Assembly: GCF_016888125.1 (NCBI RefSeq)
Contig: NZ_JACSWA010000356.1
Location: 1-51,620, forward strand
From: Spirulina sp. CCY15215
GTDB lineage: Bacteria > Cyanobacteriota > Cyanobacteriia > Cyanobacteriales > Spirulinaceae
Reading direction: 5' to 3'
Length of the DNA: 51,620 nt
The notes under the pieces are model-generated. The model was not told where the DNA came from and did no database searches. It worked only from the letters and a program-made list of their open reading frames with translations. This document shows, piece after piece, positions 9,054-17,068 of this stretch (position 1 is the stretch's first letter; every line of letters starts with the position of its first letter). Made by a program: the position numbers and the translations under genes.

Positions 9054-10149
9054 TGTCTTCCGAGGTATGGCGATCGCCAGCATGATTCTCGTCAATAATC
9101 CTGGCAGTTGGAGCCATGTTTATCCCCCTTTACTTCACGCAGAATGGGATGGTTTTACCCCCACCGATCTCGTTTTTCCTGCTTTCTTGTTCATTGCGGG
9201 GGCAGCAATGGCTTTTTCTTTACGAAAGTATCTCGATCCAGAAAATACCCATTCTGAGCAACTTACTGCTAAAGTTTATTGGCGCATTGCGAGACGCTGC
9301 GGCTTGCTATTTTTACTGGGTTTATTATTAAATGGATTTCCCACTTATAATTTACCCGAATTGCGAATTATGGGAGTCCTACAGCGCATTGCTGTTGCTT
9401 ATTTTTGCGGTGCAATGGCAGTATTACACTTATCTCGAAAATGGTTATGGGGATTATCTGTTTTTATATTAGTGGGATATTGGCTACTGATGACCCTCAT
9501 TCCTGTCCCTGGAATTGGTGCCGGAGAACTAACTCCTGATGGGAATTTTGCTGCTTATTTGGATCGTTTAGTGTTAGGAGTGCCGCATTTATACAAGCAA
9601 GCTAATTTCGATCCAGAAGGTTTATTTAGTACCCTTCCTGCTGTTGTTACGGTCTTATTCGGTTATTTTACAGGAGATTGGTTGCGCGATCGACCCCAAA
9701 AATCAAGAACGAGTTTGGGATTAGTTGCTTTTGGAATTTCCGGTTTATTATTGGGGTCTTTATGGGGAGCATTTTTTCCCATTAACAAGCAATTATGGAC
9801 GAGTTCCTATGTTTTGTATAGTGCTGGCTGGTCGTTACTTTTGCTGGCATTTTGTTACGAACTAATCGAAGTTCGCAATATTAAACGCTGGGCATTTCCC
9901 TTTAAAGTGATGGGATTAAATGCAATTTTTGTGTTTGTTATTTCCGGTTTTGTCGTTCGCATTCTCTATCGTACTAAAATTGGCACGGGAGATGATGCAC
10001 CGAGTACCTATAGTTGGCTATATCAAACCCTTTTTGAACCTTGGGCAGGTTCTTTAAATGGGTCTTTATTGTTTGCGATCGCCAGTGTTCTTTTCTGGTG
10101 GATAATCCTCTATTTCATGTATCGCCAACGTTGGTTTATCAAAATTTAA
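9022..10149 (+). CDS. HGSNAT/NagX-type membrane acyltransferase (DUF5009)
   Basis: A 375-residue multi-pass membrane protein of the heparan-alpha-glucosaminide N-acetyltransferase / NagX family. The N-terminal signature SLDVFRGMAIASMILVNNPG and the following HAEWDGFTPTDLVFPAFLFIAG are diagnostic of the family. About ten hydrophobic segments follow. HGSNAT moves an acetyl group across a membrane onto glucosamine; for bacterial members the acceptor is mostly unknown. The ATG at 9022 (MEKSKRLVSLDVFRG) lies inside the lpxB coding end with a 32-base overlap. This context suggests, but does not prove, an acceptor in lipid A or another envelope amino sugar. Confidence 0.85.
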   Translation: MEKSKRLVSLDVFRGMAIASMILVNNPGSWSHVYPPLLHAEWDGFTPTDLVFPAFLFIAGAAMAFSLRKYLDPENTHSEQLTAKVYWRIARRCGLLFLLGLLLNGFPTYNLPELRIMGVLQRIAVAYFCGAMAVLHLSRKWLWGLSVFILVGYWLLMTLIPVPGIGAGELTPDGNFAAYLDRLVLGVPHLYKQANFDPEGLFSTLPAVVTVLFGYFTGDWLRDRPQKSRTSLGLVAFGISGLLLGSLWGAFFPINKQLWTSSYVLYSAGWSLLLLAFCYELIEVRNIKRWAFPFKVMGLNAIFVFVISGFVVRILYRTKIGTGDDAPSTYSWLYQTLFEPWAGSLNGSLLFAIASVLFWWIILYFMYRQRWFIKI

Positions 10150-10160
10150 GCGGGTTTCCT

Positions 10161-10213
10161 GTAGGGACGTTGCCTGCAACGTCCCTACAAATTCCTAATA
10201 GGCAACGTTCCCT
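10161..10213. repeat. GTAGGGACGTTGC hairpin repeat with degenerate second half
   Basis: A 13-base stem (10161-10173 with 10176-10188, loop CT) is followed by a degenerate copy of its right arm (from ~10201, one extra T). This is a common type of dispersed palindromic repeat in cyanobacteria. It lies between two convergent genes. It may act as a two-way terminator, and it supplies the TAG stop (10212-10214) of the small minus-strand gene. Confidence 0.75.
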
Positions 10214-10433
10214 ACAAATTCTTAATAAGTTCCTCCAAATACTGTTGCGCTTCTTCTGGAGTCATCAATTTAGCTTCACCATTTTGTAGAATTTCGTATT
10301 GACCATTGCGAAATCCATGACCGGCGATCGCGCCTTGTTTAATGGCTTGATTTCCGAGTTCGTGTAGACGATTAAAACTCATCATATCGAGTTCATCATC
10401 AAGTTTTTGTCTCAGTTTTTCTTCTTCATTCAT
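10212..10433 (-). CDS. Small acidic hypothetical protein (73 aa)
   Basis: I do not recognise a named family. The 73-residue product is charged and probably helical at both ends, starting MNEEEKLRQKLDDELD and ending PEEAQQYLEELIKNL. A central GHGFRNGQYEILQNGEAKLM segment could form a small beta hairpin. There is no signal peptide or membrane segment. The stop codon is made from a dispersed palindromic repeat, so an ancestral form may have been longer. It is on the same strand as the DUF4255 gene, with a second palindromic repeat block between them, so it is probably transcribed separately. Confidence 0.55.
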   Translation of the reverse strand: MNEEEKLRQKLDDELDMMSFNRLHELGNQAIKQGAIAGHGFRNGQYEILQNGEAKLMTPEEAQQYLEELIKNL

Positions 10434-10455
10434 GAGTTTTCTACCCCAATTTTAG

Positions 10456-10620
10456 ACACAATTTTATACATTTCGATCCCCCTAAATCCCCCTTAAAAAG
10501 GGGGACTTTGGGATTCTCCCCCCTTATCAAGGGGGACTTTGGGATTCTCCCCCCTTATCAAGGGGGGCTGGGGGGGATCGAATCAATAACTAGCAAGTTG
10601 AGTTATATACACAATTTTAT
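10456..10620. repeat. G/C-rich palindromic repeat block flanked by direct repeats
   Basis: A core at about 10475-10580 contains two exact 31-base direct copies (10500-10530 and 10531-10561). These sit inside an outer imperfect inverted repeat (CGATCCCCCTAAATCCCCC against GGGGGGCTGGGGGGGATCG). A 12-base direct repeat ACACAATTTTAT is present on both sides at 10456-10467 and 10609-10620, like a target duplication. The right copy contains the TAA stop of the DUF4255 gene. No coding potential is seen. Confidence 0.7.
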
Positions 10621-11930
10621 TCAATAGATAACATAGGCCGCATAAATAAACCATAAGTCGAACTACCGGGATCGGTATCCCGTTCTAATTTACTTTCAGC
10701 CCCATCAATTTGCAAGCGAATCAAATAATTTCCTGCTTTCACCTCCTTGACTGGGAAAAAAATGATTCTTGTATCTTGTTCAAAAGAATCCACGTCAAAC
10801 AAATAAGATTTTGCCTCTTCTCTTGACCATTCATTGAGGGCAATAATAACCTTTTGTTGCGGTTTAACATCCCAATTAATCTCAATGATTAGAGTTGCAT
10901 TGCGTAAACCTTTGCCAATATCTATCAAATCATCAAGAGATGCGTCAATAATCGTTGGACGCAGGACAAAAGGAATGACATTCGATTTAACATTACGAAA
11001 TTTTTCAATAGGATCGTTTTGACTCTCTTCATTATTATTGCCATTATTACCGATTTCGGTACGAAAAGGAAAACGATGAATAACTTGTAATTCTTGTATT
11101 CCTGATTTTAAAAGTTCTTGAGGAAAAGAAGATAAAGATAATTTTATTTGATTTTTCTCTATATTTTCTGCCCTTGTTTCTGCGTCTCCAATGCGAACAA
11201 ATACATCTTTTTCTTTTAAATTAGTTCCGCGAATAATAATCGTACTCTCTGCTTCAATGGGAACAAAACGACCATCTTGGTGCATAACATCTGTGACATT
11301 CGGTTGATCGAAAAAAGGACCAATACCGCCAAATCTATCTCCCATTGGTAAAGGTTTCGATCCGACTTCTTCCCCTTCAATCATGACGACACTTGCTTTA
11401 TAAGCCAAAGAAAGATTATAAGCAGTTTGGAAAAATACCGACCAAATTTTAGATAGATCTTCAATGGTTAAATTAAGGGGTTGAAAAGAAACTTGTTCAA
11501 CTTGATTCGTGAGAGTTGATTCGGTGAGATAGCCGAGGTTTGAGTCGGCTAATGTATCGGCAATCATGTCTGTACTAATACTGGAACGATCGGTTAAAGT
11601 CTGAATCACACTACCCAGTAAACGTTGAGGTTCTAGTTCTGCATCGTTACCATAAAAGCTAATCATATAGTGCATATCTAAAGCTGTTCTTGCTTTATTT
11701 GCGGCTAATCCTTGCCGATTTCTTCTTTGAATTTCCGCACTATTACCCCAAATAAAATTGGTAGGAACATGATATAAATAAAGATTTACGCCTGTTTCGG
11801 GGGTAGCCGTCCCGATCGCATCCGGTCGTACTGTTGTCACTCTAGCCCCCTCTACATCGCCTTGAATGGCTGATTGTAGAAGTCTTTGTAAGGTGGCTGT
11901 AACTGTTGCGATCGCGAGATGATTACTCAT
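10617..11930 (-). CDS. DUF4255 (Pvc16-type) protein with IPT/TIG-like region
   Basis: Residues ~8-190 match the DUF4255/Pvc16 family by eye: a helical start with AIATVTATLQRLLQSAI, then VNLYLYHVPTNFIWGN, TALDMHYMISFYGND and PQRLLGSVIQTL. In extracellular contractile injection systems and related phage-tail-like particles, such proteins cap the tail tube or sheath end. Residues ~225-300 (STIIIRGTNLKEKDVFVRIG) look like an IPT/TIG beta-sandwich, and the rest is beta-rich. At 437 residues it is about twice the minimal cap protein. No tube, sheath or baseplate genes are nearby. It lies 38 bases downstream of a LuxR-type regulator and its kinase, suggesting an operon. Confidence 0.75.
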   Translation of the reverse strand: MSNHLAIATVTATLQRLLQSAIQGDVEGARVTTVRPDAIGTATPETGVNLYLYHVPTNFIWGNSAEIQRRNRQGLAANKARTALDMHYMISFYGNDAELEPQRLLGSVIQTLTDRSSISTDMIADTLADSNLGYLTESTLTNQVEQVSFQPLNLTIEDLSKIWSVFFQTAYNLSLAYKASVVMIEGEEVGSKPLPMGDRFGGIGPFFDQPNVTDVMHQDGRFVPIEAESTIIIRGTNLKEKDVFVRIGDAETRAENIEKNQIKLSLSSFPQELLKSGIQELQVIHRFPFRTEIGNNGNNNEESQNDPIEKFRNVKSNVIPFVLRPTIIDASLDDLIDIGKGLRNATLIIEINWDVKPQQKVIIALNEWSREEAKSYLFDVDSFEQDTRIIFFPVKEVKAGNYLIRLQIDGAESKLERDTDPGSSTYGLFMRPMLSIE

Positions 11931-11968
11931 GAATTTGGTGATTTGCTGTTGATTTTCTCTGGCTTATT

Positions 11969-12661
11969 TTACGCTTGAATTAATCCGAGTCGGAGGGCTT
12001 TAACGATCGCTTGGGTGCGATTTTTGACCTCGAGTTTTGTAAAAATTGAGGATAAATGTGCTTTAACTGTTGCAACGGTGATATAGAGATTTTTGGCGAT
12101 CGCGTCATTGGATGCACCTTGTACTAACCAGTGTAAAACCTCTTGTTCTCGTTCGGTTAATTTTAGAGATTTTGCGAGAGGCAGGGAATGACCGGCATAA
12201 AATTGAAAATGTCGGAAAAAGCGGGTGGCTACTTCAGGAGCTAAATAAATTTTATCATCAATGACCGTTGCGATCGCATTATACAATTGCGCGGCCAAGC
12301 AATCTTTAAAAACATACCCCATTGCCCCCCCTTGCATAGCACGAAAAATCCAACTATCGTCTTGATGGGAAGACAAAACTAAAATTTTCCCTGGATAGGA
12401 TAATTCTTGCAAGCCAAGTAACGCATCAATACCATTATTTTCTGCCTTATTTTCCGAGAGTTCTAAATCTAATAAAATGAGAGTGGGTTGTTGTTTTTGG
12501 GTAACAGATAGCATTTGTTCGACGGTTGCAGCTTCCCCAATAATTTTAAATTTAAGTTCTCCGCGATCGTTGTAAAAATCGAGTAAAGTTCGCAAACCTT
12601 GACGAAAGCGTTGTTCGTCATCTACTAGCAAAATAGAAATCACTGGGGTTTTACGAGTCAT
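11969..12661 (-). CDS. NarL/FixJ-type response regulator
   Basis: A 230-residue two-domain regulator. The receiver domain (~7-130) has the acidic pair Asp14-Asp15, phospho-acceptor Asp65 (LILLDLE) and Lys119 (YVFKD). The LuxR-type helix-turn-helix (~165-228) reads LTEREQEVLHWLVQGASNDAIAKNLYI-type sequence ending in NRTQAIVKALRLGLI, which binds DNA as a dimer after phosphorylation. It is likely the partner of the kinase encoded 72 bases upstream on the same strand. The DUF4255 gene follows 38 bases downstream, so the three may be one transcription unit, with DUF4255 an output or co-regulated product. Confidence 0.93.
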   Translation of the reverse strand: MTRKTPVISILLVDDEQRFRQGLRTLLDFYNDRGELKFKIIGEAATVEQMLSVTQKQQPTLILLDLELSENKAENNGIDALLGLQELSYPGKILVLSSHQDDSWIFRAMQGGAMGYVFKDCLAAQLYNAIATVIDDKIYLAPEVATRFFRHFQFYAGHSLPLAKSLKLTEREQEVLHWLVQGASNDAIAKNLYITVATVKAHLSSIFTKLEVKNRTQAIVKALRLGLIQA

Positions 12662-12691
12662 GGTTATCGGTAAATGAAAACTGAGATTAAA

Positions 12692-12739
12692 AGTAAATTA
12701 AAGAGTAAATTAAAGAGTAAATTAAAGAGTAAATTAAAG
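12692..12739. repeat. 12-bp tandem repeat between kinase and regulator genes
   Basis: Four copies of AGTAAATTAAAG (12692-12703, 12704-12715, 12716-12727, 12728-12739). The last copy contains the TAA stop (12734-12736, minus strand) of the histidine kinase gene, so the array bridges the two cistrons. Confidence 0.9.
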
Positions 12740-13975
12740 ACAGAATTCTCCCAAAATTCCGATCGCACTTTGGGAACCTTGACGAGGTAATGTAAAACAA
12801 AAACGCGCACCTCCTTCTGGCATATTTTCCCCCCAGATTTTCCCTTGATGGCGATCGATAATATCTTTGGCGATCGCCAATCCTAAACCTGTTCCTCCCC
12901 TGCGTCTAGAATAGAAAGGGGAAAAAGCATTTTCGCGATCTTCTGGGGATAGTCCTCTACCGCGATCGCAAATTTCAATTAAGACTTCATCGGCTAAAAT
13001 TTGCCAATTACAGTACAGTTTCTCATGCTCTGGACTAAAACTAATCGCGTTACAAAGTAAAACCTCAAAAACCTGTTTGAGTTGCCAGCGATCGATGGCT
13101 AAAATTACTCCCTGTTCGGGATAAATCACTTCTATATTTTTTCCTTCTATTTGAGGTTGTAGCAAAGTCAAGGTTTCTTGAAGAATTTTTCTTAAATCGT
13201 AGAGTGCGGGATAAATTCGCATTTCGCGATCGCTATTAAGCAATCGTTTTAAATTATGACTTAATTCCCTAACACTGTCTCGAATTCCTTGTGCTTGTTC
13301 TCGATATTTTCCTTTTGCTAAACCCAAACAGAGATTTTCGGCATATAAACCAATCAAAGCTAATGGTTCTCTTAATTGATGTTTTCCTCGCTGAATCAGT
13401 TGCTCTAAAAAATCGATTTCTTCTCGCTGTTGGGTGACGGTTTGCATTAGTGCCAGATAATTCTCTAAGAAATTAATTTGCTGTTGAAGATAATGATATT
13501 GTGACTCTGATAAGGGTTGTTCCTTCCACAATAAAAAATACTCATCTGGCTTTTCTTGCCCATCAAAACAGTAAATATAAATATAGTTTTTCGCTTGGGA
13601 ATTTTCTGATTTCAAAGCAATAAGATTAGACTCGATCGCAATCAATTGTAAAATAGGATTTGCGACTAATTGCCATTGCGTCCATTGTAGTTCGGGAAAA
13701 TTGCGATCGAGCCATTTTTCTCCTTCTAGATAGCTTAAAAGTTCTCGATTTTCGCCTTCGAGAAGTATGGTTTTTGCTGTGTCGCTCGTTTTTAGCACAA
13801 AACGGAGGGATTTACGTTCATCTCCTTTTTGCTCTCGATAAACAATCCAAGTTGTAAGACAAGACAAAGAAGAAGCAATATATTCGAGTTGCTTTTGACA
13901 AACCGAACTTAAATCCGAAGATTGAGGCATTAGAGATAATTTCGCGTTATGGCGATCGGAGATAAGAGAAGTCAT
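12734..13975 (-). CDS. Sensor histidine kinase paired with LuxR-type regulator
   Basis: A 413-residue cytoplasmic kinase. The N-terminal ~180 residues form a divergent GAF-like sensor region (the stretch IYIYCFDGQ near 132-140 is strand-like). A coiled coil follows at ~165-195. The H-box is KHQLREPLALIG, with the likely phospho-acceptor at His199. The N-box is KQVFEVLLCNAISFSP (~300-315), followed by CDRGRGL (336-341) and GGTGLGLAIAK (360-370). The H-box is a little unusual because Gln follows the His in place of Asp or Glu. It is the first gene of the probable kinase, regulator, DUF4255 unit. The stop codon lies in a 12-base tandem repeat. Confidence 0.9.
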   Translation of the reverse strand: MTSLISDRHNAKLSLMPQSSDLSSVCQKQLEYIASSLSCLTTWIVYREQKGDERKSLRFVLKTSDTAKTILLEGENRELLSYLEGEKWLDRNFPELQWTQWQLVANPILQLIAIESNLIALKSENSQAKNYIYIYCFDGQEKPDEYFLLWKEQPLSESQYHYLQQQINFLENYLALMQTVTQQREEIDFLEQLIQRGKHQLREPLALIGLYAENLCLGLAKGKYREQAQGIRDSVRELSHNLKRLLNSDREMRIYPALYDLRKILQETLTLLQPQIEGKNIEVIYPEQGVILAIDRWQLKQVFEVLLCNAISFSPEHEKLYCNWQILADEVLIEICDRGRGLSPEDRENAFSPFYSRRRGGTGLGLAIAKDIIDRHQGKIWGENMPEGGARFCFTLPRQGSQSAIGILGEFCL

Positions 13976-14087
13976 CTCTGTATCAAAATTGTGGTCAAAA
14001 TGGGAAGAATCTATTCAAAATCTGGGAGTTATTTCTATTAAAGACAAAAAAGAACAAATTTGGGGAAATTTAAGCACATTTTACAAA

Positions 14088-15737
14088 TTATTTTACAATT
14101 GAACTTGCGTCATCTTTATTACTATGTAGCCAAACTTCTTCTCGTCCTAGGGCAAGGGGTATTTCAGCGCGATCGCAAGCACGTTTGATACGACGGCGAA
14201 ATTCTCGTCCTACATCCCATTGTTTCAGGGGTTGGGTTGTAATCCAAACTCGAACGATCACCGCGCGATCGGTGAATTCATCTAACCCTAAAATTTGCGG
14301 TTTTTCGAGAATGTATTCTTTCCAGTTGACATCTTCTGCAAAATCTTCGCTAACTTGTTCTATTAAGGCGATCGCATCATCAATATTAACACGATAGCTT
14401 AAGGGAATTTTGATATCGGCTTGAGAACGAAGACTAGAGAGATTAGAAACAATTTTAACTTCGCTATTGGGTATTGTAATTAAGCGTTGTTCTGTATCTC
14501 GCAGTTGGGTCATTCGCAGGCTAATATTTTCGACCAAACCAAATACATTACCAACACCAATCACATCGCCAACTGCATATTGATCTTCTGCCAAAATCAA
14601 GAAACCATTAATAGCATCTTTGATCAAATTTTGGGAAGCAAGAGAAATCGCGACCCCAATTAATCCTGCCCCTGCTAGTAATGGTGCTATATTAACACCT
14701 AAACTGACTAAAGCCAAGAGGATACCAATAATCGACAGGAAAATCGTACTAATACTTTTAGTGACACTAGAAATGGTAGAAATGCGCTGTTGTAATCTCT
14801 GAGTGCTGCGCTTGGGAATGAGTTCTGCACTTTGAATAAAAGCAGAAATAGAGCGATCGATGAGAATATAACTGAGGCGAACTAAAACATAAGTTGTAAT
14901 TAAAATTGCACTTGCTAATAAATATGATTTAATTCGCCCTAAAATCATAACTTGCCAAGTTCGAGTTTGAGGAAATAAAGAGAGAATAAGCAACAGTCCT
15001 ATTATCCAGAGAGCAATCTGGGAGAGTTGCCTGAAAATGCGGCGAATAGCACTTAAATTGCGGTACTGTCTTTGATTTAAACGAGTAGTGATGGGGGGTT
15101 CATCAAAAGGTTGAGAAGAGGGCGATCGCGCCAATTTAGCGGGTAAAATATTTAAAGCTAAACTAACCAGTGCGACCACGATAAAAATAATAATTCCTCG
15201 TCTTGCCTTTTTTCGCATTTGTTGGGGCTGACGTTCGACTTTTGAGGCTTTTAAAGCATTGCTTATTTTTTCTTGTAAAGTTTCCGAGTAAGTAACGGGA
15301 TCGCTGCCTTGTAAGCGAGCATCGAGATGAGTTATGCTTAAAAGATAGCGATCGCTGACATAGAGAATCGGCAAAGATTGTGAGGTACGAATTTCAATTT
15401 CTACTTCTCGATCTGGGCTATTCAAGTAATATTGTTGAATGTCCCACAGATTTTTTTGTACTTCCCGAACTCGTTGCGAAAGTTCTTCTTCCCCCCCTAC
15501 AATAGGAAAAAGTGGTTTTCCATCTAATCTAATCCATTCGACAGATGTTTCCTTCTCAGTATCAAGAGGGAAAATTTCCGGTAGGGTGTTTTCAAGGGTT
15601 TGCGGTAAGAAAAGTTGTGCGGAAATGGGAGATAGACTACTAATTCCTATCGTAACTATTAAAGTCAAGAGAAATAGACTCAAGATAGCCAGAAGGCGAG
15701 ATTTTACTTGTTGTATTAGTCTTTGTTTGTCAATCAT
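14088..15737 (-). CDS. MscS-family mechanosensitive channel
   Basis: A 549-residue small-conductance mechanosensitive channel homologue that should open under membrane tension to release solutes. An N-terminal hydrophobic signal or anchor lies at ~12-40, with a periplasmic region of ~130 residues and then several transmembrane helices. The pore-lining helix is around 345-375, with the Gly/Ala-rich run APLLAGAGLIGVAISLASQ followed by NLIKDAINGFLILAEDQ. The MscS beta domain (YAVGDVIGVGNVFGLVENISLR, then TIPNS) and a C-terminal alpha/beta domain complete it. Its ATG overlaps the stop of the upstream TPR gene by 4 bases (ATGA), a strong sign of coupled translation. Confidence 0.93.
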   Translation of the reverse strand: MIDKQRLIQQVKSRLLAILSLFLLTLIVTIGISSLSPISAQLFLPQTLENTLPEIFPLDTEKETSVEWIRLDGKPLFPIVGGEEELSQRVREVQKNLWDIQQYYLNSPDREVEIEIRTSQSLPILYVSDRYLLSITHLDARLQGSDPVTYSETLQEKISNALKASKVERQPQQMRKKARRGIIIFIVVALVSLALNILPAKLARSPSSQPFDEPPITTRLNQRQYRNLSAIRRIFRQLSQIALWIIGLLLILSLFPQTRTWQVMILGRIKSYLLASAILITTYVLVRLSYILIDRSISAFIQSAELIPKRSTQRLQQRISTISSVTKSISTIFLSIIGILLALVSLGVNIAPLLAGAGLIGVAISLASQNLIKDAINGFLILAEDQYAVGDVIGVGNVFGLVENISLRMTQLRDTEQRLITIPNSEVKIVSNLSSLRSQADIKIPLSYRVNIDDAIALIEQVSEDFAEDVNWKEYILEKPQILGLDEFTDRAVIVRVWITTQPLKQWDVGREFRRRIKRACDRAEIPLALGREEVWLHSNKDDASSIVK

Positions 15738-16954
15738 AAAAACTCGTTAATTTCAGCAATTTTTTCTAAAAAATCTTCTTCTTTGTGACCCAAAGAACGA
15801 GCGATTTTTAATCCTTCTTGCAAGGCATTTAAGGCTTGAGGATAATCTTCTAATTCTAGATAAATTTGTCCCATGCGATCGTAAATTTCCATAATTGAGA
15901 ATTCATCGGTCGCATATTCTGCGGCTTTGATTTGTTCTCGATAAATCTCTAAAGCATAATCAAGTTGATCGTAATTATAATACAATTCTGCCAATTTTTT
16001 GAGGGCATCGCTGGCGTAAGCGTAGTATTGATTAGCCCAAGCTAAACTAAAAGCCTCCTGATAGGTTGCGCTGGCGGTTTCTCCTTCACCAATGATTTCA
16101 TAATCCCCAGCCAAGGAGATTTGTAAAGGGGGAATTTTGGCAATTAATTCCTTTTTTAAATACCCTTGTAACAATTCGATTTTAGTTTCGATCGCCTTTT
16201 CCGGTTGCTTGGCGCGATCGTAAAGATATGCCATCTGTTCCAAATAGCGTAAAATATTGGCATCGTCGAATTGCGATCGCGCTAATGTTAACAATTCTTT
16301 ATAAACTTCCTCAGCCGCAAAATATTGAAACCATTCTAAATGAAGTTGCGCGATCGTGTTTAAAATCCTTTCTAACTCATTAATATCTCCTGTTTCTCGA
16401 ACTCCCACTAAAATAAATTCGTACATGGCTAAGGCTTGGGGATAAAAGCGAATTCCCTCATAGGCGATCGCCAAAACATTAGCCAATTGAAAATCAAGGG
16501 TTTTCTTTTCCTCTGCATCGGTTTGAATTTCTATGAGTCGTTCGCGAATGACGAATAAATCTTGATTGCGATTATTTTCCCAAGCAATTTTTCCCACTCT
16601 TCCCAATGCTTCAACTTCCTCCACTGCACCTAAATATCGTCGCAAGCGCAGTTCTCGATACCATATTGTAAAAGCACGATCTTTATCCCCATTTTCTGCT
16701 AAAAACTCGGCTTCTGCTTCTAAAGCGAATTGATCTAGGATCGGAATTAAATTGCGTTTTTCAGCATCGTTGAGAGGATTTGTTTCAATATCCGCAGGAA
16801 GGAGGGGATCGAGTTCGACAATTTCTAACGGTTTAAATTCTTCTTCCTCCTGCTTATCCTTCTCCCGAGCCAGTACAATGTCCACAGGTTCGATCGCCAA
16901 ACTCCCCGTTAAACAGGTAAAAATAATCAACGCGATCGCAATTTTCTTGTTCAT
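15734..16954 (-). CDS. Secreted TPR protein coupled to MscS channel
   Basis: A 406-residue protein with a Sec signal peptide (MNKKIAIALIIFTCLTGSLA). A series of tetratricopeptide repeats covers about 80-400, for example the final repeat (YDRMGQIYLELEDYPQALNA). It is probably periplasmic and acts as a protein-binding scaffold. I chose ATG at 16954 because a GGAGG sequence sits 8 bases upstream; a TTG four codons earlier (16966) would place that motif inside the coding region. The stop overlaps the MscS start by 4 bases, which suggests joint function, perhaps channel assembly or gating. This is inferred from context only. Confidence 0.88.
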   Translation of the reverse strand: MNKKIAIALIIFTCLTGSLAIEPVDIVLAREKDKQEEEEFKPLEIVELDPLLPADIETNPLNDAEKRNLIPILDQFALEAEAEFLAENGDKDRAFTIWYRELRLRRYLGAVEEVEALGRVGKIAWENNRNQDLFVIRERLIEIQTDAEEKKTLDFQLANVLAIAYEGIRFYPQALAMYEFILVGVRETGDINELERILNTIAQLHLEWFQYFAAEEVYKELLTLARSQFDDANILRYLEQMAYLYDRAKQPEKAIETKIELLQGYLKKELIAKIPPLQISLAGDYEIIGEGETASATYQEAFSLAWANQYYAYASDALKKLAELYYNYDQLDYALEIYREQIKAAEYATDEFSIMEIYDRMGQIYLELEDYPQALNALQEGLKIARSLGHKEEDFLEKIAEINEFL

Positions 16955-17003
16955 GCCAACCTCCAATCAATAACTGTTAATTATAGTTTATAAAATATTT
17001 AAC

Positions 17004-17068
17004 TCTCAACTATCAACTCTCAACTCTCAACTCTCAACTATCAACTATCAACTATCAACTATCAACTA
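17004..17068. repeat. TATCAAC/TCTCAAC heptamer array
   Basis: Nine 7-base units in phase (17004-17066), mixing TCTCAAC and TATCAAC, followed by TA. The same TATCAAC heptamer makes up the array at 50564-50619. The rhomboid gene's TAG stop (17066-17068) is made from the array edge. Confidence 0.92.
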
